This document shows, in pieces, positions 39,313-50,400 of a stretch of 64,000 bases of DNA. The notes beneath the pieces are model-generated. The model was not told the origin of the DNA, did no database searches, and saw nothing but the letters and a program-made list of their open reading frames with translations. This DNA comes from Oscillospiraceae bacterium (GTDB lineage Bacteria; Bacillota; Clostridia; Oscillospirales; CAG-272). Every line of letters starts with the position of its first letter. Position 1 is the first letter of the stretch. A program made the position numbers and the translations under genes. The stretch covers positions 310,001-374,000 of the forward strand of contig SVUK01000017.1 of NCBI GenBank assembly GCA_015063325.1, in the 5' to 3' direction.

Positions 39313-40329
39313 ATGAAGGAAAAATTGCAACAGATCAGCGATGAAGCATTGCAGTCCATCGAAACTGCAAACGAATCCTCGCTGGAGCAAATCAAAATCA
39401 AATACCTTGGAAAAAAAGGTGAACTGACAGCCGTTTTGCGCGGCATGGGAGCCCTCTCTCCCGAGGAACGCCCAAAAATCGGGCAACTTGCAAACGAGGT
39501 TCGCGAAAAAATCGAATCTGCCATTGCAAAAAAGGTCCAGCAAACGAAATCAAAAGCACTGGAGCTGAAGCTCAAAGCTGAAAAAATTGACGTAACTATG
39601 CCGGGCACCGCTCTCCCTGCCGGACATATCCATCCGCTGACGAGTGTTCAGCGCGAACTGGAAAACATCTTTATCGGTATGGGATTTGAAGTTGTCGAAG
39701 GTCCCGAGGTAGAGCTGGATTATTACAATTTCCAGGCTCTGAACATTCCGGAAAACCATCCGGCACGCGATACGCAGGATACCTTCTATATTACCGATAA
39801 AATTTTGTTGCGCTCACAAACTTCTCCCGTGCAGGTTCGCACCATGGAACATCGCAAACCGCCCATTCGCATCATCTCTCCCGGACGCGTTTACCGTTCC
39901 GATGCACTGGACTCCACCCACTCGCCGCTGTTCCATCAGCTCGAAGGGCTCGTCGTAGATAAAGGCATTACCATGGGCGACCTGAAAGGAACACTGGAAA
40001 CCTTTGCAAAAAAAATGTTCGGCGAGGATACCCGTATACGCTTCCGTCCCCACCACTTCCCCTTCACCGAGCCTTCCGCCGAGGTTGACGCCTCCTGCTT
40101 TGTCTGCGGCGGCAAGGGATGCCGCCTGTGCAAAGGCGAAGGCTGGATTGAAATTTTGGGAGCCGGAATGGTGCATCCGTTCGTGCTCTCCAACTGCGGA
40201 ATCGACCCCGAAGAATATTCCGGTTTTGCATTCGGTTTGGGAATTGAACGCATTACCATGATTTCTCGCGGAATCGACGACATTCGACTCTTCTATGAAA
40301 ACGATCAACGTTTTCTGGACCAATTCTAA
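39313..40329 (+). CDS. pheS: Phenylalanyl-tRNA synthetase alpha subunit
   Basis: [79 protein letters not shown]. Confidence 0.98.
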   Translation: MKEKLQQISDEALQSIETANESSLEQIKIKYLGKKGELTAVLRGMGALSPEERPKIGQLANEVREKIESAIAKKVQQTKSKALELKLKAEKIDVTMPGTALPAGHIHPLTSVQRELENIFIGMGFEVVEGPEVELDYYNFQALNIPENHPARDTQDTFYITDKILLRSQTSPVQVRTMEHRKPPIRIISPGRVYRSDALDSTHSPLFHQLEGLVVDKGITMGDLKGTLETFAKKMFGEDTRIRFRPHHFPFTEPSAEVDASCFVCGGKGCRLCKGEGWIEILGAGMVHPFVLSNCGIDPEEYSGFAFGLGIERITMISRGIDDIRLFYENDQRFLDQF

Positions 40330-40347
40330 GAAAGGAGAAACAAAACC

Positions 40348-42747
40348 ATGAATCTTTCCAGAAATTGGCTGCAAGATTTTGTAGATGTAAAAGATATTGA
40401 TAACCATAGCTATTGCGACAGGCTGACAGCAACCGGTTCAAAAGTAGAAGGCTTTGAAGTGCTGGGCAACGATATTGAAAACGTCGTCGTCGCGAAAGTA
40501 ACCGCAATGGAACGCCATCCGGACTCGGATCACCTTTGGATTTGCCGACTGGACGCAGGCGACCGCGGACACGATATTCAAATCGTAACCGGTGCACAAA
40601 ACGTATTTGTCGGTGCACTCGTTCCTGCCGCACTGCCGGTGGCAAAACTGCCCGGCAACGTTGTCATTAAAGCCGGAAAATTGCGCGGTGTGGAATCCGC
40701 CGGAATGCTCTGCTCCATGGGAGAACTCAAACTCACCGCGCATGATATGCCCGGAAAAGAAGAAAACGGCATATTGATTCTGGACGAGGATTGTGCCAAC
40801 AAACTTGGCGCCGATATTCGAGACGTTCTCATGCTCAAGGATACCGTCGTTGAATTTGAAATCACATCCAACCGTCCCGATTGCCTTTCGGTCATCGGAC
40901 TTGCAAGAGAAACAGCCGTATCCTTTGATCGTCCTTTCAATGTTCCGGAACCGAAGGTTACCGGTGCAAAAGACGGCGATAAAATCGACAATTACCTTAA
41001 TGTTTCCATTGACGCGCCCAACCTTTGCTACCGCTATGCCGCAAGGGTAGTTAAGAATGTCAAAATTCAACCGTCACCGCTTTGGATGCGCATGCGCCTG
41101 CGCGCTGCAGGCGTTCGCCCGATCAACAATATCGTTGATATCACCAACTACGTCATGTTGGAATACGGTCAACCGATGCACGCATTTGATTACACCTGTC
41201 TTGACGGTTCGCAAATCCGCGTTCGTCGCGCCAAAGACGGCGAGGCTTTCCGTTCACTTGATGACATTGATCATACGCTGGACTCCTCTATGCTCGTGAT
41301 TGCCGACGAAAAAAAAGCCTGCGCACTTGCAGGCGTTATGGGCGGTGCAAATTCCGAAATCAAGGAAAACACCGCAACGGTCGTATTTGAATCGGCTTGC
41401 TTCAACGGTGCTTCTGTCCGTGTAACCGCAAAAAAGAACGGAATGCGCACCGAATCATCCTCCCGGTTTGAGAAAGGATTGGATCCCGAAAATTGCCTGC
41501 CCGGCTTACAACGCGCCTGCGAGCTGGTAGAATTGTTGGGAGCCGGCGAAGTTGTGGACGGAATTATCGACGTCTATCCCGAAGCAAAACCGCTTACCGT
41601 TCTTCCCTTCACGCCCGACCGCTACAATCAATTCCTCGGCACAAAAATTCCAAACGAACACATGATTGCAACGCTGACCGCTCTCGGATGTAAAATTGAA
41701 AAGAATCAAATCATCGTTCCGTCATGGCGCGCCGACCTCGGCTGTATGAACGACATTGCCGAAGAAGTTGTCCGCATTTGGGGATATAACAAGATCGAAT
41801 CCTCTCGTATGAACGCCGAAACAACGCTTGGCGGTCGCTCTGACAGAATGAATTACGAAATTGAGCTGGAACGCCAGCTGACAGGACTTGATCTTTCCCA
41901 AATTCACACCTTCTCCTTCATCAGTCCCAAATACTACGATAAAATCCGTCTGCCTGCCGAAAGTCCGCTTCGCCGCTCGGTCAAAATTTCCAACCCACTC
42001 GGCGAGGACACCAGCGTCATGCGGACAACCGCCCTTCCTTCCATGATGGAGGTTTTGGCTCGAAACAATAACTTCAACAACGAGAATATCCGCCTGTTTG
42101 AAATTGCAACCGTTTATCTGCCCCATGAAAGCGCAGACGAACTACCGGACGAAAAGAAAGTGGTCACACTCGGGCTGTACGGAAATGCAGATTTCTATAC
42201 GGCAAAAGGCGTTTGTGAGGCCATTTTGGAGCGTGCCGGCATTGAAGCTGAATTTACCGCTGAAACTGAAAATCCATCCTACCATCCCGGTCGTACGGCA
42301 AAAATCATTGCCGAGGACGGCGCAATTCTCGGTATCGTCGGTCAGGCGGATCCGCGCATGGCGGCAAACTATGGCTTCACCCAGCCGGTCCTGATCGCTG
42401 AGCTCTCGTTTGATGAACTCTTCCGCCATATCAATCCGCGCAAGAGCTATCACCCCCTGCCGAAATACCCGGCAACCACGCGCGATTTTTCCTTTGTTTG
42501 CGATGAAGAGGTAGAAGTCGGCGCCATCGAAGGCATTATGAAGCGCGCCGGCGGCAAGCTGGTGGAGGCGGTATCGCTCTTTGATATTTACCGCGGCGAA
42601 CAGGTTGGCGGGGGCAAAAAATCGGTTTCCTTCCGCATCGTTTTCCGTGCGGCAGACCGAACCTTGACCGTGGAGGAGATCGACAAACTCTGCAAAAAGA
42701 TTTTGAGCGACCTCAAATTCAAAATGAATCTGACCCTTCGTTCATAA
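40348..42747 (+). CDS. pheT: Phenylalanyl-tRNA synthetase beta subunit
   Basis: NLSRNWLQDFVDVKDID; ITSNRPDCLSVIGLARE; YPATTRDFSFVCDEEVEVG. Confidence 0.98.
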   Translation: MNLSRNWLQDFVDVKDIDNHSYCDRLTATGSKVEGFEVLGNDIENVVVAKVTAMERHPDSDHLWICRLDAGDRGHDIQIVTGAQNVFVGALVPAALPVAKLPGNVVIKAGKLRGVESAGMLCSMGELKLTAHDMPGKEENGILILDEDCANKLGADIRDVLMLKDTVVEFEITSNRPDCLSVIGLARETAVSFDRPFNVPEPKVTGAKDGDKIDNYLNVSIDAPNLCYRYAARVVKNVKIQPSPLWMRMRLRAAGVRPINNIVDITNYVMLEYGQPMHAFDYTCLDGSQIRVRRAKDGEAFRSLDDIDHTLDSSMLVIADEKKACALAGVMGGANSEIKENTATVVFESACFNGASVRVTAKKNGMRTESSSRFEKGLDPENCLPGLQRACELVELLGAGEVVDGIIDVYPEAKPLTVLPFTPDRYNQFLGTKIPNEHMIATLTALGCKIEKNQIIVPSWRADLGCMNDIAEEVVRIWGYNKIESSRMNAETTLGGRSDRMNYEIELERQLTGLDLSQIHTFSFISPKYYDKIRLPAESPLRRSVKISNPLGEDTSVMRTTALPSMMEVLARNNNFNNENIRLFEIATVYLPHESADELPDEKKVVTLGLYGNADFYTAKGVCEAILERAGIEAEFTAETENPSYHPGRTAKIIAEDGAILGIVGQADPRMAANYGFTQPVLIAELSFDELFRHINPRKSYHPLPKYPATTRDFSFVCDEEVEVGAIEGIMKRAGGKLVEAVSLFDIYRGEQVGGGKKSVSFRIVFRAADRTLTVEEIDKLCKKILSDLKFKMNLTLRS

Positions 42748-42753
42748 GCAAAA

Positions 42754-42802
42754 AACGACAAAAGAAAAGGGACTGCGGTGCAGTCCCTTTTCTTTTGTCG
42801 TT
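42754..42802. terminator. Bidirectional terminator between convergent pheT and fba
   Basis: 23-bp perfect arms AACGACAAAAGAAAAGGGACTGC-GGT-GCAGTCCCTTTTCTTTTGTCGTT. Confidence 0.9.
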
Positions 42803-42809
42803 GATTGAA

Positions 42810-43673
42810 TTATGCTTTGTCCACCGATCCGAAAAGCTCCATCTTTTCGCGAACGGTCGCTTTGATGGCCTCCACACCGGGAGCCAACAGTTTGCGAGGG
42901 TCAAAGCCCTTGCCCTGCAGATCTTTGCCTTCCTCAACGTATTTGCGAACGGCGGCGGCAAACGCCAGCTGGCATTCGGTGTTGACGTTGATCTTGGAAA
43001 CGCCCAGCGAGATCGCCTTGCGGATCATATCGGAGGGGATTCCCGTTCCGCCGTGGAGAACCAGCGGCATTTTGCCAACCTTTTCGGAAATGGCGGCAAG
43101 CGTTTCAAAGGAGAGTCCCGGCCAGTTTTCGGGATATTTACCATGAATGTTACCAATTCCGGCGGCAAGCATGGTAACGCCGAGATCGGCAATTTGTTTG
43201 CACTCATCGGGATCTGCGCATTCGCCCATACCGATCACGCCGTCTTCTTCGCCACCGATGGCGCCGACCTCAGCTTCCAGCGAAAGTCCTTTCTCTGCGC
43301 AAACGCGAACCAATTCTTTGGTTTTTTCAACGTTCTCGGCAATCGGATAATGCGAACCGTCGAACATAATGGATGAAAATCCGGCTTCAATGCAACGGTA
43401 GCAACCCTCATAGGTACCATGGTCAAGGTGAAGCGCAACCGGAACGGTGATCTTCAATTCGTCGATCATCGCTTTAACCATATCGGTCACCGTTTTAAAG
43501 CCGCACATGTACTTTCCTGCGCCTTCGGAAACGCCGAGGATCACGGGGGAGTTCAGCTCCTGCGCGGTTTGCAGAATTGCCTTCGTCCATTCCAAATTGT
43601 TAATATTGAATTGACCAACGGCATAGTGACCTGCTTTTGCTTTTACAAGCATTTCTTTTGCGGAAACAAGCAT
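42810..43673 (-). CDS. fba: Class II fructose-bisphosphate aldolase
   Basis: AVGQFNINNLEWTKAILQTAQELNSPVILGVSEGAGKYM; VALHLDHGTYEGCYRCIEAGFSSIMFDGSHYP; VLHGGTGIPSDMIRKAI; start ATG 43673 after AGGAGG. Confidence 0.97.
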   Translation of the reverse strand: MLVSAKEMLVKAKAGHYAVGQFNINNLEWTKAILQTAQELNSPVILGVSEGAGKYMCGFKTVTDMVKAMIDELKITVPVALHLDHGTYEGCYRCIEAGFSSIMFDGSHYPIAENVEKTKELVRVCAEKGLSLEAEVGAIGGEEDGVIGMGECADPDECKQIADLGVTMLAAGIGNIHGKYPENWPGLSFETLAAISEKVGKMPLVLHGGTGIPSDMIRKAISLGVSKINVNTECQLAFAAAVRKYVEEGKDLQGKGFDPRKLLAPGVEAIKATVREKMELFGSVDKA

Positions 43674-43833
43674 TTTCAAAACCTCCTGAATGTCCATTTT
43701 TTGACAATTTTATTATAAACCATTTCTGCGGAAAAATCAAGCCGTTTTTTGGGAAATCTCACGCTTTTTTATGATTTTTTTTTTTTTGTGCAATACTGAA
43801 AGCAAGAAATCCGAAAAAAAAGAGGAACCGCAA

Positions 43834-45186
43834 ATGGAAGCAATGGATCGCACGCATCAAAAAATGACCGCGGAATCGCTGCCGCGCCTTTTATCAAAGC
43901 TTTGTGTTCCCACCGTACTTTCTGCACTTTTACCGCCGTTTACCGCAATTTTTGAAGCATGGCTTGCGTCAAATGTCTCTCCCGATGCATGCGGCGCTTT
44001 GGGAATCGTCTTTCCCATTCACGCGCTCATTCAAACCATCGGCTTCGTTTTCGGTACCGGCGCCGGCAGTCTCGTTGCGAACGCACTCGGAAAAAAAGAT
44101 GTCCAAAGCGCGCGTCAGTTGGCATTTGGCGCACTTTTTTGTTCCATTCTTCTCTCAACCTGTCTTACCATTTTCGGATTGCTTTTCCAAAGTCCTTTGC
44201 TGAATCTGTTGGGAGCAAGCCGCGAAACCGTAGCGCTTGCAAAACCTTATGCCGTTTGTTTGCTCTCGTCGGCACCGCTAATGTGCGCGTGTTTCGTATT
44301 CTCCAATCTCCTGCGTGCCGAAGGAAAAACAACACGCGCCATGCTGGGGCTTGCCGGCGGCAATCTTTTTTGTGTCATCTTTTCAGCAATTTTCGTTTTT
44401 TTCCTCGATTGGGGAACACTCGGAATCGGTTTCTCCATTCCGATCGGTTATAGTTTTGCATTTTTTATTTTATTTTTCCCCTATTGGAAGAAGCGAACGC
44501 TTGTAGCGGTTGCGCCGATTTTCGGAAAACCGCTTTGGAAAAGCGCAAAAAAAACGGCAATCAACGGCATGCCATCCCTTTTTCGGCAGGGGCTGACCGT
44601 CGTCGCCGTAATCCTATCCAATCACGCGGCAAGACAGTTCGGCAATTCAGCAATTACCGCCGTCGCCCTCTCTTCGCGCATTTTTCTTCTTTGCTATGCC
44701 GTTCCCCTCGGCATCGGGCAAGGAATGATCCCTGCCGTCGGATTCAATTACGGAAACGGCAATCTCAAACGCACGAAAGAAATTTACAAATTCTGCATTG
44801 TCGTTTCAACCGTTATTTTGGTCGTGTTGGCAGTTCCAACGGCATTTTTTGCCGATTCTATTTTACAATTGTTCGGGCGCGGAGACGAACAATTGCAATT
44901 CGGCATGCCGTTTTTACGTTCCGTTTGCGCAATTTTACCCCTCCACGGACTGATCGCCATTACCAACCTGCTTTTGCAGGTTCTGAAAAAACCAATTTCC
45001 GCATCGGTTCTCGCCGCGGCAAGACAGGGAATTTTCTTTTTGCCGTTGATTTTTCTGCTGCCATCGATTTTCGGATTCACCGGCGTTTGGCTAACGCAAA
45101 CAATCGCCGACGCACTAACCTTTCTTCTTGCCTTATTTTATGCAATCAGGTTTATGAAAGCAATAAAAAAGAAGCGACCCGGTTAA
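43834..45186 (+). CDS. MATE family efflux transporter
   Basis: 12-TM MATE protein: LSKLCVPTVLSALLPPFTAIFEAWLASNVSPDACGALGIVFPIHALIQTIGFVFGTGAGSLVANALGKKD. Confidence 0.93.
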   Translation: MEAMDRTHQKMTAESLPRLLSKLCVPTVLSALLPPFTAIFEAWLASNVSPDACGALGIVFPIHALIQTIGFVFGTGAGSLVANALGKKDVQSARQLAFGALFCSILLSTCLTIFGLLFQSPLLNLLGASRETVALAKPYAVCLLSSAPLMCACFVFSNLLRAEGKTTRAMLGLAGGNLFCVIFSAIFVFFLDWGTLGIGFSIPIGYSFAFFILFFPYWKKRTLVAVAPIFGKPLWKSAKKTAINGMPSLFRQGLTVVAVILSNHAARQFGNSAITAVALSSRIFLLCYAVPLGIGQGMIPAVGFNYGNGNLKRTKEIYKFCIVVSTVILVVLAVPTAFFADSILQLFGRGDEQLQFGMPFLRSVCAILPLHGLIAITNLLLQVLKKPISASVLAAARQGIFFLPLIFLLPSIFGFTGVWLTQTIADALTFLLALFYAIRFMKAIKKKRPG

Positions 45187-45199
45187 TCCGCGTCGCTTC
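45171..45199. terminator. Convergent-gene terminator hairpin
   Basis: GAAGCGAC...GTCGCTTC between convergent MATE and htrA-like genes, T-rich after. Confidence 0.7.
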
Positions 45200-45203
45200 T
45201 CTT

Positions 45204-46457
45204 TTATTTTCCATCCGGTTTGTATTCCTGCAAGGTGATTTCTACCGTTCCGGTTATCGTATTGTTGCGCGAATAAAAAATGGTGATCACATCGCCGATC
45301 TTGCATTTGCCAAGCTCCGCGTCGTATTTTTCCAAGGAATTCACTTCAACGCCGTTGATGGAAAGAATGCGGTCATCCACCTGCAACTGGTCGGTAAATT
45401 TGGAGGAATTGACGTAAATTCCTTCCGCCAACTGCGAGAAGAAGCCGTAATTGTAATAGCGATAGCCAAGCTCCAATCCGTCGTCCACTCGACCGCGCAC
45501 GTAGCCGTATTCGATCAAATTCATCTCGATCGGATATGCCGTATCAATCGGAATGGCAAATCCAAGCCCTTCCACACCGGCTTTGGCGTATTTTGCGTTC
45601 ACAATTCCGATCAGCTCGCCGTTCAGATTGAACAATCCGCCGCCCGAGTTGCCCGAGTTGATTGCCGCGTCGGTTTGCAGAAGAGTCATCAAGGTCGTGC
45701 TTCCGTCGTCGTTCGTAATTTGAATCTGCCGTTCGGTGGCGCTGATGATCCCCTGCGTCACACTGCCGCCCAGCGTTCCGAGCGGATTGCCGATGACAAC
45801 GACGTATTCGCCGGCGACCAACCCGGCGCTCTTTCCCTGCACGGCTTGGGTCAACGGACGGGATTCATCGGGCTCGATTTTGACAACGGCAAGATCGGTG
45901 GCGGCGTCCGCCCCGACCAGCGTTGCTTGGTATTGGGTGTTGTCCGAAAGCTCCACAACGATTTTGGTTGCGCCGGAAATCACGTGATTGCAGGTCAAAA
46001 CGTATCCGTGATTTTTCGAAACGATCACACCGCTTCCGGCAGAGGTTGCGCCGTAGGAGCCGGTGGAGGTGTAGATTTGAACCACCGAATCCTGCACCTT
46101 TTTGACCACCTCGGAAACAGCAAAGGGCTGGTCGCCAGCCGATCCGTGCTCGGTGGGTTCGGTGTCCGACTGCGTGATAATCTCTTCCGCGTCCGGAAGG
46201 TGCACGTCCGGATCGTCCGCAGGATCGGGATCAATTTGCGGCGTGGTACCGCCGTTTTGCCCGTTTTCGCCGGGTTTTGGAGTTTCGTTATTCTGCGTAG
46301 TTCCGTTGTTTTGCGAGGATTCCGTCGTTTGCCCCGCGTTCTGCGTTGCGTTTTTCAAAAGAAACACGGCAATACTTTGGCAGGAACAAAGCGAAAACGT
46401 CAAAATCAAAGCCAAAACCAAGAACGCGATCTTAAAAAAACGGTTTTTCCGATTCAT
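45204..46457 (-). CDS. HtrA/DegP-like S1C trypsin-like serine protease with PDZ domain
   Basis: N-terminal TM; YVLTCNHVI; ATDLAVVKIE; AINSGNSGGGLFNLNGELIGIVNAK; C-terminal PDZ DQLQVDDRILSINGVEV. Confidence 0.95.
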   Translation of the reverse strand: MNRKNRFFKIAFLVLALILTFSLCSCQSIAVFLLKNATQNAGQTTESSQNNGTTQNNETPKPGENGQNGGTTPQIDPDPADDPDVHLPDAEEIITQSDTEPTEHGSAGDQPFAVSEVVKKVQDSVVQIYTSTGSYGATSAGSGVIVSKNHGYVLTCNHVISGATKIVVELSDNTQYQATLVGADAATDLAVVKIEPDESRPLTQAVQGKSAGLVAGEYVVVIGNPLGTLGGSVTQGIISATERQIQITNDDGSTTLMTLLQTDAAINSGNSGGGLFNLNGELIGIVNAKYAKAGVEGLGFAIPIDTAYPIEMNLIEYGYVRGRVDDGLELGYRYYNYGFFSQLAEGIYVNSSKFTDQLQVDDRILSINGVEVNSLEKYDAELGKCKIGDVITIFYSRNNTITGTVEITLQEYKPDGK

Positions 46458-46640
46458 AAAACCATCTCCTTTTCTTTTTCCAACTTCCATTATATAATCG
46501 AAATGTAAAAAAAGCATGAACGAATCATTACATATTGGGATTCTTCGGCAAAAAATATTGTTTTTCCAATTTCAGTATGTTATAATTATAAAAGATAAAA
46601 CTTAAATGAACTTAAAAACGTTGAAAAAAGGAGCGCCGGA

Positions 46641-47468
46641 ATGCTGAATTTTCTTTCAGAACTTTTTTCCGAATATCAAATCGACCTCTACTCTCCGATT
46701 CCGCTTTCCGCCTGCGAAATTCGCAAGCCGTATTTGCTGGAGCGCGAGGGCATTTCGGAAGGCACCGCCGTTTTGATCGCCGTTCCCTATTTCACGCGCG
46801 CCTGTCTTTCGCCCAATCGCAATCTCTCCGCCTATGCCGTTTCGCGCGACTATCACGGATTTTTCAACGCTTTTTTTGAAGACCTGCTCCCCCTCTTGCG
46901 CGAAAAATATTCAACAGAACGCTTTGCCGGGTTCGCCGACCATTCCCCCATTGCCGAATTGCAGGCGGCGGCGCACGCCGGATTGGGCGTGATTGGGAAG
47001 AACAGCCTGCTCATCACCGAAAAATACTCGTCGTATGTGTTTTTGGGCGAATTGATCACTACCGCCCGACTGTCGGCAAAAATACAACCACTTCAATCCT
47101 GCGTCGGGTGCAACGCCTGCAAAAAAAATTGCCCGATGGACAAGATCGGAACCTGTCTTTCCGCACTGACGCAAAAGAAAGGCGAACTAACCCGGGAAGA
47201 GCAGGATTCCCTGCTTTCTTTCGGCTCAGTTTGGGGATGCGACCTATGCCAGGAAGTTTGCCCTTATACGAAAAAAGCAATTCAAACGGGAAGCGTATTT
47301 TCCCCAATTCCCTATTTTCAAAAGAACTGTATCTCACATATGACCTTGAAAGAATTGAACGAAATGTCTGATGAAGAATTTTCGCGGCGTGCCTATTCCT
47401 GGCGCGGCAGAGAAACCATTCGGCGGAATCTTCAAATAATGGAAAAACGCCAAGAGAAAGGAGATTGA
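46641..47468 (+). CDS. queG: Epoxyqueuosine reductase QueG-like
   Basis: GFADHSPIAELQAAAHAGLGVIGKNSLLI; 2x[4Fe-4S] CVGCNACKKNCPMDKI and CDLCQEVCPYTK. Confidence 0.9.
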   Translation: MLNFLSELFSEYQIDLYSPIPLSACEIRKPYLLEREGISEGTAVLIAVPYFTRACLSPNRNLSAYAVSRDYHGFFNAFFEDLLPLLREKYSTERFAGFADHSPIAELQAAAHAGLGVIGKNSLLITEKYSSYVFLGELITTARLSAKIQPLQSCVGCNACKKNCPMDKIGTCLSALTQKKGELTREEQDSLLSFGSVWGCDLCQEVCPYTKKAIQTGSVFSPIPYFQKNCISHMTLKELNEMSDEEFSRRAYSWRGRETIRRNLQIMEKRQEKGD

Positions 47469-47472
47469 CGCC

Positions 47473-50400
47473 TTGTTAAATTTGATCTGCGGTCCATCCG
47501 GTTCGGGCAAAAGCGCCCAAATTACCGATTGGATCCGCCGCGACGTAGAAAATCAAAAACGTTGCTATTTGCTCTTGCCGGAACAACAGGCCTACATCAG
47601 CGAGCGCGATCTGCCCAAAAAGCTACCCGAAAACGCAGGCTTGTATTTCAAAATCGTCAATTTTTCGGGGCTTTGCGAGGATGTTTTTCAAAAATTCGGA
47701 GGCTCCGCCGATCTCTCCCCCGATCAAACCGGCCGCGCAGTTCTCATGTGGGAAACGCTTCGTTCCCTTTCCGGCGTGCTGAAACGATATGCAAAATCAG
47801 CAAAATCCGATACAGCGCTAACCGAAACAATGCTTGCAACGATTGAAGATCTGCAAAACAACGGTATCGGAAGCGAAAAGTTGGAAGGAATCGCCGCAGA
47901 TTTACCGCAAAACGCACAGCTTTCAGAAAAGTTGTACGATCTTTCTCTTGTCAGCGCAACCTACTCCATGCTGGTAGAACAGCGTTTTGGGAAAAGTCTG
48001 CCCGACCGCTTTTTTCAACTTGCAAAAACGCTGGAACAACACGATTATTTTTCAGGTGCAAATCTCTACATTGATTCTTTTACAAGCTTTACGGCGCCGG
48101 AATACGCTGTTTTAACTGAATTGATCCGCCAATGTAGCTCGGTAACGATCGGTTTATGCCTCGATTCCTTTCAAGCTCCTTCGGTTCAATTTCACTGTGT
48201 GAACGAAACGGCAAAACGACTTATAAAATGCGCCAATAAAGCCGATTCTCCAATCAAACGAATCATTTTGACCAACGAGGAAAACTGCCGTCCGCAGGCA
48301 CTTCGGCTCTTGGAACGTGATCTGTGGAACTTCGGCATTACAAAGAAAACCAAAGATCCAATCCCAAAAAAAGACGTGGATTGTATTTCTCTGCTTGCCT
48401 GCTCCAACCTCTACGAAGAATCCGAAGCAGCCGCACTCAACATCTTGGAACTCGTTCAGAATGGAATGCACTACGGAGATATCGCCGTATTCGTCCGCGA
48501 CCCGGAACAGTACCGCGGCATTTTGGACGCGGCGTTGGAGCGGCACGGCATCCCCGTGTTCTTCTCCGAACGCACGAATCTCGCCGCAAAACCCCTGGCA
48601 AGACTTGTTCTCTCCGCTCTGCGTGCCGTCAACGGCAATTATCGAATGCAGGACGTTATCTCGCTTGTCAAAACGGGACTTTGCGGTGTTACCGAACGGG
48701 AAGCGTCTTTGTTTGAGGAATATTGCGAAACATGGCGTATTTCAGGCAAACGTTTTCTTGACAACGTTTGGAATATGAATCCGGACGGATTGGAAGCCAA
48801 AGAAAGAATGGACGGTATGAGCGAACGCGCCGCCGAAATTTTGGAAACGGCAAACCGCGTCCGTAAAACCGTCATTCTCCCCTTGCAGTTGCTACAGGCG
48901 GACCTGCGCGGCTCAAAACAACTTCCTGACCGTTGCCGCGCCGTTTACGACTATCTTTGCCACATTGATCTTGCAAAAAAGCTTTCGGCGCTTGCCGAAA
49001 AAGAACTTGCGCTCGGGCAGGTACGGGAAGCAGGCGAAAGCGTACGACTTTATGACCTCGTAAAAGATTCTCTCGTCCTGCTTTGCCGGCTGTTGCCGGA
49101 ATCAACCGCAACGGCGGAAGAATTGCAAACGCTGTTAGAAATTGTCTTTTCTCACAGTGATCTCGGATCGGTCCCCGGCGTTCACGATTGCGTTTTGATT
49201 GGTTCCGCCGCAACCGCGCGCGCCGAAGGCGTTCGAGCCGCATTCCTTTTGGGATTGACCGAGGGGGATTTTCCGAAAAGCGTTCAAAAATCCGGCATCC
49301 TCTCGGGGGCAGAACAAAAGGTTTTGCAAAAATACGGACTTGATCTCGGGACCGATGCCGATCAACAATTCTCTCAAGAGCTTTTTTACGTTTATCGAGC
49401 AGTTACAAAGCCACTGGAAAAACTGTTTCTTTCCTATCCCATGATTGCCTCAGGAGGAGAAACTAAAACGCCGTCGCAGGCGTTTCGGCGTGTTTGCTTT
49501 TTAACGGATCGTAAACCTGAGCTCTTTCATCTTCCTCGCTTTTCGCAACATTTTGCGGAAAATGCCGAGAAAAGCAACGAAAAATACCATGTTTCGCCAT
49601 GGAAAAATGAAACGGAGCTTTATCTTTCCAAAACGAAAATCAACACCTTCGTCAAATGCCCATATTCCTATTACTGTCAATATGTTTTGAACCTGCGCGA
49701 TAAAAAGGAATCGCTACCTTCCCGAAAAGACGACGGAACATTTATCCATTATCTTTTTGAAAAGTTTTTAAGCCGAATGGCGGAAAACGGAAATGCCGGA
49801 TTTCCAACGGAGAAAGCCGAAGTGGAAAAAATCGTCGGCGAACTGGTTTTGGACTATTTGCACACCGTTTGCCCCATTCCGCTTTCGGAAATGAACGCAC
49901 GACTTTTACATCTTTTTTCAAGACTGCAATCCATCTCGGTTGCCATGCTGATGGATATGATATCCGAAATTAAAAGCGGAAATTTCAAACCGAAACTTTT
50001 CGAAGCTAAGATCGGCAAAGAAATTCCGGCGCTTGCGCTTCCCCTTTCTCAAGGACGCGTGGTTCATCTTTCCGGAAGTATCGACCGCGTCGATCTTTAT
50101 AAACAAGAAGAACAAACCTTTGTCAGGATTATAGATTACAAAACCGGATCAACCGGGTTTTCCCTAAAAGACGTCAAAAGCGGAAAGGATATGCAGCTCG
50201 TTTTCTATCTTTACGCCGCGCTCAAGCTGGATCCTGCACATTTCGTCCCGGCAGGCGCATATTACCTGCGCGTCGATCAATCGGGCGAACAGCTTTCCTC
50301 ATTCAAAAGCGGTTTTACCAGAAAAGAACTTCAATCGGAAGGCGAAAACGGTTCCAAAGCCGAAAAAGGAATGAAGGAAATGACCGGTATCGAAATTGAC

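Noticed and set aside
43777-43790. Long poly-T run upstream of the MATE gene
   Set aside because: Plain homopolymer in an AT-rich intergenic region; no paired structure beside it.
44484-46508. 674-aa plus-strand ORF spanning the MATE and htrA-like genes
   Set aside because: Runs out of frame through MATE and antisense through the protease; no recognisable domain; both real genes have clear motifs.
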